DNA from: Variovorax guangxiensis
GTDB taxonomy: Bacteria > Pseudomonadota > Gammaproteobacteria > Burkholderiales > Burkholderiaceae_C
Length of the DNA stretch: 64,000 bases
NCBI RefSeq assembly: GCF_003952165.1
Contig: NZ_RXFT01000001.1
Span: forward strand, 992,001 to 1,056,000
Direction of reading: 5' to 3'
Position 1 is the stretch's first letter, and every line of letters starts with the position of its first letter. The position numbers were made by a program, and so were the translations under genes. The notes beneath the pieces are model-generated. The model saw only the letters and a program-made list of their open reading frames with translations. It made no database searches and was not told where the DNA came from. Below are positions 8,355 through 18,266 of the stretch, piece by piece.

Positions 8355-11009
8355 GTGAAGACCATCAAACCCCTGCGCCTGAGCGTCCTGACGCGGCCCT
8401 TCCTGCGCGGGCAAAGCCAGCAAAGCCAGCGCCTCGCGATCACCGTGATCGGCATGCACACCCTCGGCGAAGGGGGCGTGCTGCTGCCGGAGACGGAGCT
8501 CTGGAAGACCGTTTCCGCCGAAGTGGGAAACCAGTCCGCGATCGATCTCGGCATTCCCAAGCTGCGGCCCGAGTTCCTGGTGAGCGGCCAGGCCTACACC
8601 TGCCACCAGCAGGACAAGACGCGCTGCGCGGTCGAGGTGAGCGTAGGCGCCTTGCGGCGCCAGTTCCTCGTTTCGGGCGACCGCTACTGGCTGGATGGCC
8701 GCGCCACCGAGCCGCAGGCTTTCGACACCATGCGTCTGGACTGGCAGCACGCATTCGGCGGCCCGGGCTTCGCCGCCAACCCCGCGGGCATCGGCTACGC
8801 CCCCGAGATGGTCAACGGCCTGCTTGTGCAGCGGCTTCCCAACGTCGAACGCCCGGGCCATGGCATGGACCGCCCCGACCGGCGTCCGGCCCCTGCCTGC
8901 CCGGGTGCGATGGACGTCGACCTGCCCGAGCGCATGAAGCTGCTCGGAACGGACTACGGCGACCAGTGGCGCGAGACGCTCTACCCCGGCTTCGCGCGCG
9001 ACATGGACTGGCAATTCTTCAACGCCGCGGCTGCCGAACAACGCTGGAACGACGAACTGTCCATCCCCGCGGCCGCGCCCTATGAGATCTGGAACATGCA
9101 CCCGGAGCACGCGGTGCTGCGCGGGCGGCTTCCGGACCTGCGCGCACGCGGCTTCGTCGCACGCAAGTCTGCGCAGCCGCTTGCGCTGGAAGAGGTGCCG
9201 CTGCGGCTGACCACGGCCTGGTTCTTCCCGCACGTGGAGCAGGTCATGCTGATCTTTCACGGCGAGACGCTCATCGCCGAGGACGATGCCGCGGACATCA
9301 CGCACGTCATGCCGGCGATGGAGTCGGCGGACAGCCCGCCGCGCCCCCTCTCCCACTACGGAAAAGTCTTCGAGAACCGCTGCAACCTCGAAAAAGGCGC
9401 GATCCATGCGTTCCTCGACGAGGAACTGCTGCCGGCCTCGGCCATCGGCCCCTGGCTGGACCAGATCGACGCGCGCGAATCGATCCTGGCAAGGAACATC
9501 AAGGACAAGGGCGAGCGCCTGCGCGCCGAACTGACGGCGCGCGGCCTGGAGGCCGGCCACAAGCCGCGCCATTTCCGGGAACGCCCGCTGCCGAAGCCTT
9601 TCGACAAGATGCCCACGCTGGCCGAACTGCCCGAGTTCATCGAGAAGACGCGCGCCTACCAGCGCGAGCAGGAACGCAAGCTGGAGGAAGCCAGGCAGGA
9701 AGTCGCGAAGGCGGCCCTGGAGAACGCATCCGAATCGCGCAAGGCGGGCTTCGACAGCAGTCGGATCATCGAAGAAAGCCGGAACGCGCAGCTCAAGGGC
9801 CCGCCGAAATTCGAGGCCGAAACCATCCTCAAGGGGCTGGGCGGCATCGCCGCGGCCACGGACACCCCGGCCATGAGCGCCGCCGAGCACTCCGAGCTGC
9901 AGGCCCTCGGACAGCGGGGCCAGAAGGACATGCTGGCGCTGTACCGCATGGGGGCCCACCACCAGGCGGCCGCCGATCCGATGGCCGCCGAACAGAATGC
10001 GCAGGCGCGCGAACGCGTGCTCGCCGCCATGGCCGCGGACCGCGATCTGTCCGCCATGGACCTGACGGGCTGCGACCTCTCGGGCCTCGATCTGCGGGGC
10101 GCCCGCATGCACCAGACCCTGCTCGAAGGCGCCAGCCTCCAGGGCACCCGCCTGGACGGCGCCGACCTGAGCCAATCGGTGCTGGTGCGCGCCGACCTGC
10201 GCCAGGCCTCGCTGACAGGCTGCAACCTCGAGCGCGCCAACCTCAGCCTCGCCCGCTGCGAGAACACCAACTTCGCAAAGGCCCGCTTCGAGCGCACGCA
10301 GATGGAAAAGCTGCGCCTCGACCGCTGCTGCCTCGACGAAGCGACTTGGAGCCATCTGCTGCTGCAGGGAATCGAGCTGGCCGATTGCAGCCTGCGGCGC
10401 GCCGACCTGAGCTACCTGAGCATGGCCGAACACTGCCGCCTGACGCGCTGCGACTTCGGCGAGGCGCGCCTGGAAAAGGTGCTGTTCGTACAGGCCGAAT
10501 TCGAGTCGGTGGATTTTTCCGGCGCCACCGTCGAAGCCTGCAGCTGGGCCCACACCCCGCTGCACAAGGGCACGCGCTTCCGGCGTGCCCTCCTCAAGAC
10601 CACGAGCTTCGTCGGCACCACCGATCTTCGCGAGGCCGACTTCGAAGATGCCACGCTGGTGCACTGCACCTTGCGCGAGCTGCCGCTCGATGGCGCGAAC
10701 TTCAGGCGGGCCACGCTCGACACCTGCGATTTTTCCTCCGCGTCGCTCAAGGGCGCGGACCTGCGCGCGGCGGCTGCGCCCGACAGCCTCTTCATCCGCG
10801 CCGATTTCACGCGTGCCTCCCTGCGGCTCGCCAATCTCATGAATGCCAACCTCCAGAAGGCCTGCCTGGTCGATGCCGATCTTGGCGAGGCCAACCTGTT
10901 CCGGGCCGATGTCGCCCAGGTTTTCATCAGCCCGGGCACGCTCACCCTGGGCGCCCACATCGACCAGATGAAGACACTGCCCCGGCGCCCCGAGGCGGGC
11001 AGAGCGTGA
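8355..11009 (+). CDS. DUF2169-pentapeptide repeat fusion, T6SS accessory protein (TagAB-like)
   Basis: 884 aa from a GTG start. Residues about 15-330 are a DUF2169 domain, a family found almost only beside VgrG/PAAR genes. Residues about 330-545 form a charged helical linker, including QREQERKLEEARQEV near 440. From about 565 to 870 there is a long run of pentapeptide repeats of the A(D/N)LXX type (LTGCDLSGLDLRGA, LDGADLSQSVLVRADLRQA), which should fold as a right-handed quadrilateral beta-helix. The layout resembles the TagAB proteins described with Burkholderia T6SS-5, thought to help place cargo on the spike. The last codons overlap the start of the next pentapeptide gene (GTGA). Confidence 0.88.
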   Translation: MKTIKPLRLSVLTRPFLRGQSQQSQRLAITVIGMHTLGEGGVLLPETELWKTVSAEVGNQSAIDLGIPKLRPEFLVSGQAYTCHQQDKTRCAVEVSVGALRRQFLVSGDRYWLDGRATEPQAFDTMRLDWQHAFGGPGFAANPAGIGYAPEMVNGLLVQRLPNVERPGHGMDRPDRRPAPACPGAMDVDLPERMKLLGTDYGDQWRETLYPGFARDMDWQFFNAAAAEQRWNDELSIPAAAPYEIWNMHPEHAVLRGRLPDLRARGFVARKSAQPLALEEVPLRLTTAWFFPHVEQVMLIFHGETLIAEDDAADITHVMPAMESADSPPRPLSHYGKVFENRCNLEKGAIHAFLDEELLPASAIGPWLDQIDARESILARNIKDKGERLRAELTARGLEAGHKPRHFRERPLPKPFDKMPTLAELPEFIEKTRAYQREQERKLEEARQEVAKAALENASESRKAGFDSSRIIEESRNAQLKGPPKFEAETILKGLGGIAAATDTPAMSAAEHSELQALGQRGQKDMLALYRMGAHHQAAADPMAAEQNAQARERVLAAMAADRDLSAMDLTGCDLSGLDLRGARMHQTLLEGASLQGTRLDGADLSQSVLVRADLRQASLTGCNLERANLSLARCENTNFAKARFERTQMEKLRLDRCCLDEATWSHLLLQGIELADCSLRRADLSYLSMAEHCRLTRCDFGEARLEKVLFVQAEFESVDFSGATVEACSWAHTPLHKGTRFRRALLKTTSFVGTTDLREADFEDATLVHCTLRELPLDGANFRRATLDTCDFSSASLKGADLRAAAAPDSLFIRADFTRASLRLANLMNANLQKACLVDADLGEANLFRADVAQVFISPGTLTLGAHIDQMKTLPRRPEAGRA

Positions 11010-12118
11010 ACGCCGAGACGCTGGCAGCCCAGGTCCGCAACGGTGAGCCGATCCGCGAGAAGGACTTCAGCGACATGGATCTGAGGGGCATCGACCTGCG
11101 CGGCGGCGTGTTCAGCGAATGCAGCTTCAGGGGTGTTCGGGCCGATGCCGCGCAGCTGGGCGAATCCATCTTCGAGAAGTGCCGCTTCGACCAGGCGCAG
11201 CTGCCGGCGGCGGAACTGACGCGAGCCGCCTTCCACGAGTGCAGCCTGCAGGACGCGGTGCTGGATTCGGCCTCCATGCCGCATTCGGTGTTCAGCGGCT
11301 GCACCCTTTCGGGCATCCGGCTGGAAGAGGCCTTCATGGACCAGGCGAACTTCCACCAGAGCAAGCTGCACGACGCCTGCCTGGACCGTGCCAGCCTCGA
11401 AAAGGCCGTGTTCTCCGAGTGCGACCTGACTGGAGCGTCCTTCAACGAGGTGGCCTTCTCGTCGACCATCTTCTTCCGCGCAACGCTGACGGGCACGCGC
11501 TATGCCGGAGCCAGCTTCACGAACGCGATCTTCAGCGAGGCGGATCTTGCGGGGCAGGACTTCTCCGGCCAGCAGTTCCATCTCTGCCAGTTCATCGATG
11601 CGGTGCTGACGGCGTGCCGCTTTCGCGATGCACGCCTCACGCAGTGCAACTTCAAGGGCGCCGACCTGCGCAACGCGGTGCTGGCAGGGGCGCAGGCCAT
11701 GCAGTGCCTGTTTCCCGAGGCCGACCTGCGCGGCGCCGATGCACGGCTCGGCCACTTCCAGAACAGCATCTGGATCGACGCCCATCTCGACGGCGCGGAC
11801 TTCTCGCAGGCGCGGCTCGAGCAAGGCGTCTTCCATCGCGCGCACTGCGGGCAGACCTCGTTCGCCGGCAGCCGGCTGGACTACGCCGACTTCTCCTACG
11901 CCCTTCTGGTACAGGCCGATTTCCGCGATGCCGCCTTCCTGCGCACCGTATTCCATCGCGCCGACCTGGACGGCGCCAGGTTCAGCACCCGCGTGGGTAC
12001 GCTGGACCGTGACTCCGCGCTGCACGAAGCCGAGAAGGTGGCGCTGGACCAACCCGAGCGCGCATCCCGCCTGGACCGCGACATCCATGGCCGGCGCCCC
12101 AAGAAAGACAACCGATGA
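11006..12118 (+). CDS. Pentapeptide repeat protein of the T6SS cassette
   Basis: 370 aa from a GTG that overlaps the previous stop. Almost the whole chain (about 20-345) consists of pentapeptide repeats (LRGIDLRGGVFSECSFRGV, then FKGADLRNAVLAGAQ, then LDGADFSQARLEQGVF), with many Cys and Phe at the inward positions. It has no signal peptide. A charged tail (residues about 345-370) follows. It looks like a stand-alone partner or duplicate of the repeat half of the preceding protein. Role in the spike complex is inferred from operon position and known co-occurrence with DUF2169, DUF3540 and DUF4150 proteins. Its TGA overlaps the next ATG. Confidence 0.88.
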   Translation: MNAETLAAQVRNGEPIREKDFSDMDLRGIDLRGGVFSECSFRGVRADAAQLGESIFEKCRFDQAQLPAAELTRAAFHECSLQDAVLDSASMPHSVFSGCTLSGIRLEEAFMDQANFHQSKLHDACLDRASLEKAVFSECDLTGASFNEVAFSSTIFFRATLTGTRYAGASFTNAIFSEADLAGQDFSGQQFHLCQFIDAVLTACRFRDARLTQCNFKGADLRNAVLAGAQAMQCLFPEADLRGADARLGHFQNSIWIDAHLDGADFSQARLEQGVFHRAHCGQTSFAGSRLDYADFSYALLVQADFRDAAFLRTVFHRADLDGARFSTRVGTLDRDSALHEAEKVALDQPERASRLDRDIHGRRPKKDNR

Positions 12119-12849
12119 ACTCCACCCGGAACACAGCCGGCGACACGGTCGCCGCCGCACACCATGCAACGCAGGGCGTGCTGGATCCGCTGATGCAACG
12201 CCCTTCCAACGCGGCCCGCGCGGACTCCGGCACGCGGACCGCCACGGTGATCGCCAGCGATGGCGATCCCTGGTTCGAGGTCGGCCTCGACGACGGCCAG
12301 GGATCGCTGCGCTGCCGCCGCGTCGCCAGCTGCCTGCTGCTGCCCGCGCCGGGCGACACGGTGCTGATCACCTCCACCCGCCAGGGCGAGAGCTTCGTCA
12401 TCGCGGTGGTCGCCCAGGCCGACCCGAGGCAGTCGACGCTGGCCGTGGACGGCGACCTGACGCTGCTGTCGCGCTCGGGCGGCATCCGCGCGCGCAGCGC
12501 CGGCCCCATGGCGCTGGAGTCGGACACCTCGATCGCCATGCAGTCGCCCGAGTGGCGCGCGCAGGCCCGGCAGGCCCATTGCGAGATCGGCGAGATGGAT
12601 TACCAGGGCGCCCGCGTCCGCTTCAACGTGCTGGTGTCGCGCTTCGTCGGGCGCGCCTGCGAAGTGGTGCTGGAGCGCCTCAACCTGCTCACCCGCTCGA
12701 GCTTCCGCCTGACCGAGGAAGTGGAACAGGTGCGTGCCGGCCAGCTCGACATCCAGGCCGAGCAGACCCTGCGCCTGCATTCGAACAACACGCTGCTCAC
12801 CAGCAAGGGGCTGGTCAAGGTCGATGCCGAGCAGATCCACATGGGTTGA
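12115..12849 (+). CDS. DUF3540 domain protein, T6SS-associated
   Basis: 244 aa. The N-terminal 45 residues are variable; residues about 45-110 form an OB-like beta domain (RVASCLLLPAPGDTVLIT, FVIAVV), and about 110-244 a repetitive beta region (VDGDLTLLSRSGGIR, LDIQAEQTLRLHSNN) that recalls the lipoyl- or needle-like beta-helix tail of VgrG. The DUF3540 family is known from T6SS gene clusters next to DUF2169 and PAAR-like genes; in Burkholderia the corresponding gene has been called tagC-like. It overlaps the previous gene by four bases (ATGA). It may form or cap a short needle in the spike. Confidence 0.85.
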   Translation: MNSTRNTAGDTVAAAHHATQGVLDPLMQRPSNAARADSGTRTATVIASDGDPWFEVGLDDGQGSLRCRRVASCLLLPAPGDTVLITSTRQGESFVIAVVAQADPRQSTLAVDGDLTLLSRSGGIRARSAGPMALESDTSIAMQSPEWRAQARQAHCEIGEMDYQGARVRFNVLVSRFVGRACEVVLERLNLLTRSSFRLTEEVEQVRAGQLDIQAEQTLRLHSNNTLLTSKGLVKVDAEQIHMG

Positions 12850-12872
12850 CCCCGAACGAAGGAGCCGTTGCC

Positions 12873-13259
12873 ATGTTCGCCAATGCACAGATGATGGGCG
12901 TCGACCTCGCCTTCCCCGACGTCTGCAAGACGCCGCCGGCGCTGCCGATTCCCTACCCCAACTTCGCGCTGGGGCCGACCGCCATCCCCAACGCCTGGAA
13001 CATCCTCTACGGCGGCACTCCCGCGCACAACCTGGCGACCGTCACGCCCATCACCAACGGCGACAACGCCGGGGTGCTGATGGGCGTGGTGTCGCAGACG
13101 GTGATGGGGCCCTCGCGCCACATCACCGGCGCATTCACCGTGCTGCTGAAGGGCACGCCGTGCACGCGCATGACGAGCCTGTCGGTGCAGAACCGCTGCA
13201 ACATCGTCGGCATGCGGATCGTGCCGAGCCAGTTCAAGGTGCTGGTGCTGGCACCCTGA
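12873..13259 (+). CDS. PAAR-like DUF4150 protein, spike tip
   Basis: 128 aa with a good Shine-Dalgarno (GGAG at 12861). The sequence begins MFANAQMMGVDLAFPDVCKT and continues with PPALPIPYPN, the hallmark of DUF4150/PAAR-like tip proteins, and holds the family Cys and His positions (DVCKT, PSRHITG, GTPCTRMTS, NRCNIVG) that could bind zinc. It is a naked PAAR-like protein: nothing follows the tip domain, so any toxin must be a separate polypeptide. It is the last gene of the cassette; the next gene is convergent. Similar proteins were called TagD in Burkholderia. Confidence 0.92.
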   Translation: MFANAQMMGVDLAFPDVCKTPPALPIPYPNFALGPTAIPNAWNILYGGTPAHNLATVTPITNGDNAGVLMGVVSQTVMGPSRHITGAFTVLLKGTPCTRMTSLSVQNRCNIVGMRIVPSQFKVLVLAP

Positions 13260-13287
13260 TCCCGGGCGCCCGGAGGCGCTCCCGGCC

Positions 13288-14778
13288 TCAGGGTGTCGCG
13301 ATGCACTTCCACGCGCCCAGCGACTGGTTCGCCGGAATCTCGCCCGTCGCGTTCCTCGCAAGCGATGGCGCGCCATAGCGGGCCTGGTCGTCATGCACCC
13401 AGTTGTCGAGATCCGCAACGGCATTCCAGGCCAGTTGCAGCGGCGTCAGCCCCACCCGCCTGAGCAGCGAGTTGGTGTTGTAGAAGCCGTGGCTGTAGTC
13501 CTCGATGAAATAGGCACGCACCGAGCCCTTGATGTCGCTTGCCGTCACCTTGCCGCCCGAGGGCAAGGCCGCCAGCTTGCTGACGAACTCGCCGGCCTGG
13601 GTGCAGGGCACCAGAAAGTCCGAGGTGCCCTGGTAGATGATGATCTTCTTGCCCTTTCCGCCCGCCTTCTTCTGGCTTGCGGCCGCATCGAAGAACGCAA
13701 GCAGTTCGGCAGGCTGCACGTTCCAGACGGGCGCGAGTTCGTCGAGCAGCCTGTTGTAGCCGTCGTAGTCCGCGCCGGACTCGACGGCCACGTCCGCCAG
13801 GTGCCGCGAGACCGCGCCCAGCCCGTCGCTCAGGGTCTGCTGCGACACCTGCTGGCCGAAGAGGCTGGTGATCATTGCCGAGGCGCCGGCCCAGTTGACC
13901 ACCCAGTCGTTGACCACCGCCGGCACCTCGATCGTCTTGAGCAGGTTGGTCTCGTCCACGGGCGGTGCCCCGGCGACGATGCCGTCGTAGGCGTCGGGCC
14001 AGTTCGCCATGGCCTTCAACGCCTGCCGGCCGCCGGTGGAAATGCCTATGAAATAGGTGTCGGTCGGCTTGCTGCCCGTGAGCTTCTTCAATAGATAGAG
14101 CCCGACGTCCAGCGATTTCTTGATGGAGTCCTGGCCGAAGTTCTTCACCATTTCCTGCTTCGCGACGTCGCTGAGCTTCCTGCCGGCCTGCACGAATTCG
14201 GGGTCGAAGGATTTGCCCGAATCGCCGACGCCCGCATCGGCGAGGATCACCGCGTAATTCGACAGCGCAATTCCCTGCAGCGAGGGCGAATACTGCAGAT
14301 TGGTCTGGATGCCGTTGGCGACCACGTCGGTCTTCCAGGCAAAACCTCCGCCGCCGAGCTGCACGAATTTGCCGTTCCATTGCGACGGGACATAGATCTG
14401 GAAATTGATGTCGGACACGCGGTAGCTCGGGTCCTTCACCGCCGGATCGACACCGCCCGGAGAAGTCGGCTGGATCGTTCCCTTGATGAGGCAATAGGCC
14501 GGCAATGCGAGCCAGACCTGCTCGACGGAAGTGACCGTGAAGCCGCCCGTCCTGGGCGAAGGAAAGCGGGTGCCGCGGAAATCGTCCAGCATCGCATCGG
14601 CATATCGCGAGCCGTTCAACTGGTTGGAGCAGGTCCTGATGAGCGTGCCGGAAATGTCGTTGGCCGCGTGTGCCGATGAAATGAACGCGCCGCAGGCCAT
14701 TGCGAGGAGAAATGGCCGAAGCAGCCGCCCCGACCACCGTGTTGCTCCATGAAAGCCGGAAATCTTCGTCTTGTTCAA
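13288..14778 (-). CDS. Tannase/feruloyl esterase family hydrolase, exported, lacking the family cysteines
   Basis: 496 aa. The best start is a TTG at 14778 with GGAGA placed six bases before it; the open frame extends to 14901 but without a good ribosome site. The N-terminus is a signal peptide (RPFLLAMACGAFISSAHA). The nucleophile elbow is GISTGG with Ser247, then an acidic residue in QGTSDFLVP and a late His in EDYSHGFYN. Characterised tannase-family enzymes have a CS-D-HC motif with a disulfide linking cysteines beside Ser and His; here those positions are Ile and Gly, so both are absent. The enzyme should act on an ester in the periplasm or outside. It lies downstream of a Bug protein on the same strand, which may deliver its product. 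Confidence 0.82.
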   Translation of the reverse strand: MNKTKISGFHGATRWSGRLLRPFLLAMACGAFISSAHAANDISGTLIRTCSNQLNGSRYADAMLDDFRGTRFPSPRTGGFTVTSVEQVWLALPAYCLIKGTIQPTSPGGVDPAVKDPSYRVSDINFQIYVPSQWNGKFVQLGGGGFAWKTDVVANGIQTNLQYSPSLQGIALSNYAVILADAGVGDSGKSFDPEFVQAGRKLSDVAKQEMVKNFGQDSIKKSLDVGLYLLKKLTGSKPTDTYFIGISTGGRQALKAMANWPDAYDGIVAGAPPVDETNLLKTIEVPAVVNDWVVNWAGASAMITSLFGQQVSQQTLSDGLGAVSRHLADVAVESGADYDGYNRLLDELAPVWNVQPAELLAFFDAAASQKKAGGKGKKIIIYQGTSDFLVPCTQAGEFVSKLAALPSGGKVTASDIKGSVRAYFIEDYSHGFYNTNSLLRRVGLTPLQLAWNAVADLDNWVHDDQARYGAPSLARNATGEIPANQSLGAWKCIATP

Positions 14779-14998
14779 GATTTGTCTCCAGGGTATCGAT
14801 TTGGATTTCACAAACCCACCGCCGCCGCCTCTTCTTTCCGAATCAGCGTGGATGGACCCGTGCCTTCTTTTGAGGCAGTGAAATTCTCGATTGCCCTGCA
14901 ATGGGCCGCACTATCCGTGCAGCGCCATCCGAATGACCTTCCGGACCTCGGAACCTGTCTTGAACGACTGAATTACCTTGAAAGCGCTGCTGCGCTTG

Positions 14999-15979
14999 TT
15001 ATTCGGCTTTCACGCCCGCGGTGCGGATCACCTTTCCCCATTTCGCCGTTTCAGCGGTAATGAACGCATCGAATTCCTCCGGCGTACTGCCCGCGGGAAT
15101 GGTGCCCATCGCATCCAGCTTGGCGCGCGTGTCGTCGCTCCTGATGATGTTCGCCACCTCCTGCGACATGCGCCTGACGATGTCGCGCGGCGTGCCCGCC
15201 GGCGCCAGCATGCCGGCCCAGGTGCTGCCGGTGAAGCCCGCGAAACCCTGCTCGATGAAGGTCGGCACATCGGGTGCCGCCGCCAGCCGCTTGTCGCCCG
15301 CCACGCCGATCAGCCGCACCTTGCCGGCCTTGGCCTGGTTGATGAGGCCCGTGGGCGCGTCGAAGAAAAGCTGGATCTGCCCGCCCATCAGGTCCGTCAG
15401 CGCCGGCACCGCGCCGCGGTACGGGATGTGGATCATGTAGGTCTGCGTCAGCGACTTCCACAGCTCCGTGGTCAGGTGCGCGGCCGAGCCGTTGCCCGAG
15501 GAGCCGAAGCTCACCTTGCCCGGATTGGCGCGCGCATAGTCGATGAGCTCGCGCGCCGTCTTGAAAGGTGCATCCATGTTCACCGCGGCCAGCAGCGGCG
15601 ACACGCCCATCAGCGAAACGCCCGTCAGGTCCTTGCGCGGGTCATAGGGCAGCTTGGGGTACAGCGTGGTGTTGGCCGCATAGGCCGCGATGACCACGCC
15701 GAAGGTCGTGCCGTCCGGCGCCGCCTTCGCGATCGCATCGACGCCGATCAGGCTGTTGGCGCCCGGCTTGTTGTCGACCAGCACCGGCTGCCCCAGCTTC
15801 GTCTGCAGCCCGATCTGCACCAGCCGCGCCATCTGGTCGGTGAAGCCGCCGGGCGTGTAGGGCACGATCACGCGGATCGGCTTGGTGGGCCATGCGGTCT
15901 GCGCGAAGGACGGCAAGGCGAGGCTTGCGGCGGCGGTGGCGAGCGTGAACCGGCGGCGGGACAGCGTGGCTTGGGACAT
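14999..15979 (-). CDS. Bug/TctC family tripartite tricarboxylate transporter substrate-binding protein
   Basis: 326 aa. It begins with SRRRFTLATAAASLALPSFA, an N-terminal export signal with a twin-arginine-like run. The mature start WPTKPIRVIVPYTPGGFTD and the later VSFGSSGNGSAAHL and HIPYRGAVPALTDLMGG are typical of Bug proteins. These periplasmic proteins bind small carboxylates; many are orphan, without TctA/TctB membrane genes, as here. The neighbouring exported tannase-like hydrolase (220 bases downstream, same strand) could produce an aromatic acid ligand, but this is inference. Confidence 0.93.
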   Translation of the reverse strand: MSQATLSRRRFTLATAAASLALPSFAQTAWPTKPIRVIVPYTPGGFTDQMARLVQIGLQTKLGQPVLVDNKPGANSLIGVDAIAKAAPDGTTFGVVIAAYAANTTLYPKLPYDPRKDLTGVSLMGVSPLLAAVNMDAPFKTARELIDYARANPGKVSFGSSGNGSAAHLTTELWKSLTQTYMIHIPYRGAVPALTDLMGGQIQLFFDAPTGLINQAKAGKVRLIGVAGDKRLAAAPDVPTFIEQGFAGFTGSTWAGMLAPAGTPRDIVRRMSQEVANIIRSDDTRAKLDAMGTIPAGSTPEEFDAFITAETAKWGKVIRTAGVKAE

Positions 15980-16054
15980 GGCGGCGGGGACCCTTTCGTT
16001 GCGTCGTTTCGGGAATGGACCGGGTCATTCTCGAAGCGCCATCCGCGTGCCCGG

Positions 16055-17468
16055 TCAGGGTTTGCCCGGCACCGCCAGCGGCAACCTCATGTCGAACCGC
16101 GCCCCGCCCCCGCTCTCGTTCGCTGCCTCGATCCGCCCGCCATGCGCGTGCACCACCGCCTGCGAAAGCGCCAGCCCGAGGCCCAGGCCCGGCGTCTTCT
16201 CGTCAGAGCGCGCCGTGGCGCCGCGGTAGAAGCGTTCGAACAGGTGCGGCATTTCGTCACCGCGAATGCCGGGGCCGCTGTCGGCCACGGTGATGACGGC
16301 CTCGTTCGCCTCCGCATCCGCGCGCAGGCTCATGCGCACGGTGGTGCCTGGCGGCGAGAACTTCAGGGCGTTGTCGAGCAGGTTGGCAAGTGCAAGGCTG
16401 GCCGCGCCACGGGCGACTCGCGCAGCCACTGGCAGTGCAGGTTCCAGCGACAGGGCAAGGCGGCGCTCGCGCGCCAGCGGCTCCAGCCGCCTCAATGTTT
16501 CCTCGGCGAGCTGGTTCAGCGACACCGTTTCCACCGCATCGCGTTCCTGGCCGGCGTCGAGCCGGGCCAGCACCAGCAGTTCCTCGACGAGCAGCGTGAG
16601 CGACTCGACTTCTTCCAGCGACGAACGCAGCGTCTCCACGTACGCGGCCGGTTCGCGCGGCCTGCGCAGAGCCAGTTCCAGCTCCGTGCGCAGGCGCGAC
16701 AGCGGCGAGCGCAGCTCGTGGGAGGCGTCGGCCGTGAAGCGCCGCTGCGCCTCCATGCCCTGCTCGATGCGCGCCAGCATGTCGTTGAGCGTGTCGACCA
16801 GCCGTCCGATCTCGTCGCGCGTGCCGGGGTGCGGCAGCCTCTCGCCGAGGTTCGCGTCGCCGATGCGGTGGGCCTGCCGCACCACGTCGTCGATGGCGCC
16901 GAAGGCGCGCCGGGTGATGAGCGCGCCGGCCGCGCCCAGCGCCAGCAGCAGCGCACCGCCGAGGATGATGAACAGCGCGCTGGCCATGGCAACGGTGCGG
17001 TTCACGTCGTCCAGCGAGCCCGCCACCTGCACCGCGAGCAGCGAGGCGCGGCCCGGCACGGGCACCGAGACCATTCGCGTAGGCTCTTCGCCGTAGCCGT
17101 CGAGCGTCTCGAACACGGTCTCGCCCGCCGCGAGCCGCTCGCGCAGCGCGGCCGGAATGGGCAGCTGCGCCTCGCCGAGGTTGCTGCTGCGCGCGAGCAC
17201 GCGGCCGTCGGCATCGACGATCTGCACCAGCCGGTCGAGCCGCACGAACGAGGGCGCGCCGGGGCCGGGTGGCGCCTCGTGGACGATGACGGTGTCACTC
17301 TCGCCGGCCGACAGCAGCATGCCCATCTCGGTCTCGGCCAGCGCCAGCAGCGCGGCGTCGAGCTCGCGGTGCACGTTGCGCGAGAACACCAGGTACGAGC
17401 CGAGGGCGGCGACCGCCATCACCACCACGATCACGCTGACATGCGCCAGCGCCAGCCGCTTGCGGAAG

Positions 17469-17476
<8 letters not shown>
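16055..17476 (-). CDS. Sensor histidine kinase, OmpR-partner type
   Basis: 473 aa. Two membrane segments (about 8-30 and 155-180) flank a periplasmic sensor of about 125 residues; a HAMP region follows, then the H-box TADASHELRSP with His253, N-box LANLLDNALKFSP, and G-boxes VADSGPGIRG and GLGLGLALS. It should autophosphorylate and pass phosphate to the response regulator encoded just upstream. The ATG at 17476 overlaps the regulator stop by eight bases; an alternative GTG at 17497 is in frame. Because the pair is divergent from a heavy-metal-type RND operon, it probably senses the pump substrate (metal or toxic compound) in the periplasm. Confidence 0.93.
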
Positions 17477-18191
<715 letters not shown>

Positions 18192-18227
18192 GCCGCGCGT
18201 TCCTGACTTCCGGCCACCGGTCCGATC

Positions 18228-18266
18228 CTTAAGAGAACTTCAGGATTTCTTGGGAGCTTCTTCAGG
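18228..18266 (+). promoter_or_regulatory. Tandem CTT-type half-sites in the shared regulator/efflux promoter
   Basis: CTTAAGA at 18228, CTTCAGG at 18238, CTTGGGA at 18249 and CTTCAGG at 18260 are spaced 10, 11 and 11 bp, so the identical heptamers lie 22 bp apart. Helically phased direct repeats are the usual binding pattern of OmpR-family regulators, and this region separates the regulator gene from its probable target operon. Confidence 0.6.

Noticed and set aside
8211..10958. A 915-codon minus-strand frame opposite the DUF2169-pentapeptide gene
   Set aside because: Its regular pattern (VGA, EVG, AG repeats) is the mirror of the pentapeptide repeats on the plus strand.
13262..13273. Perfect palindrome CCGGGCGCCCGG between the DUF4150 gene and the tannase-like gene
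   Set aside because: It lacks a T-run on either strand and GC-only palindromes are common at this composition; possible weak bidirectional terminator but not supportable.
13288..14778. The tannase-family hydrolase as the missing T6SS effector
   Set aside because: It is on the opposite strand, has a classical signal peptide, lacks a PAAR or other T6SS-loading domain, and groups better with the neighbouring Bug protein.
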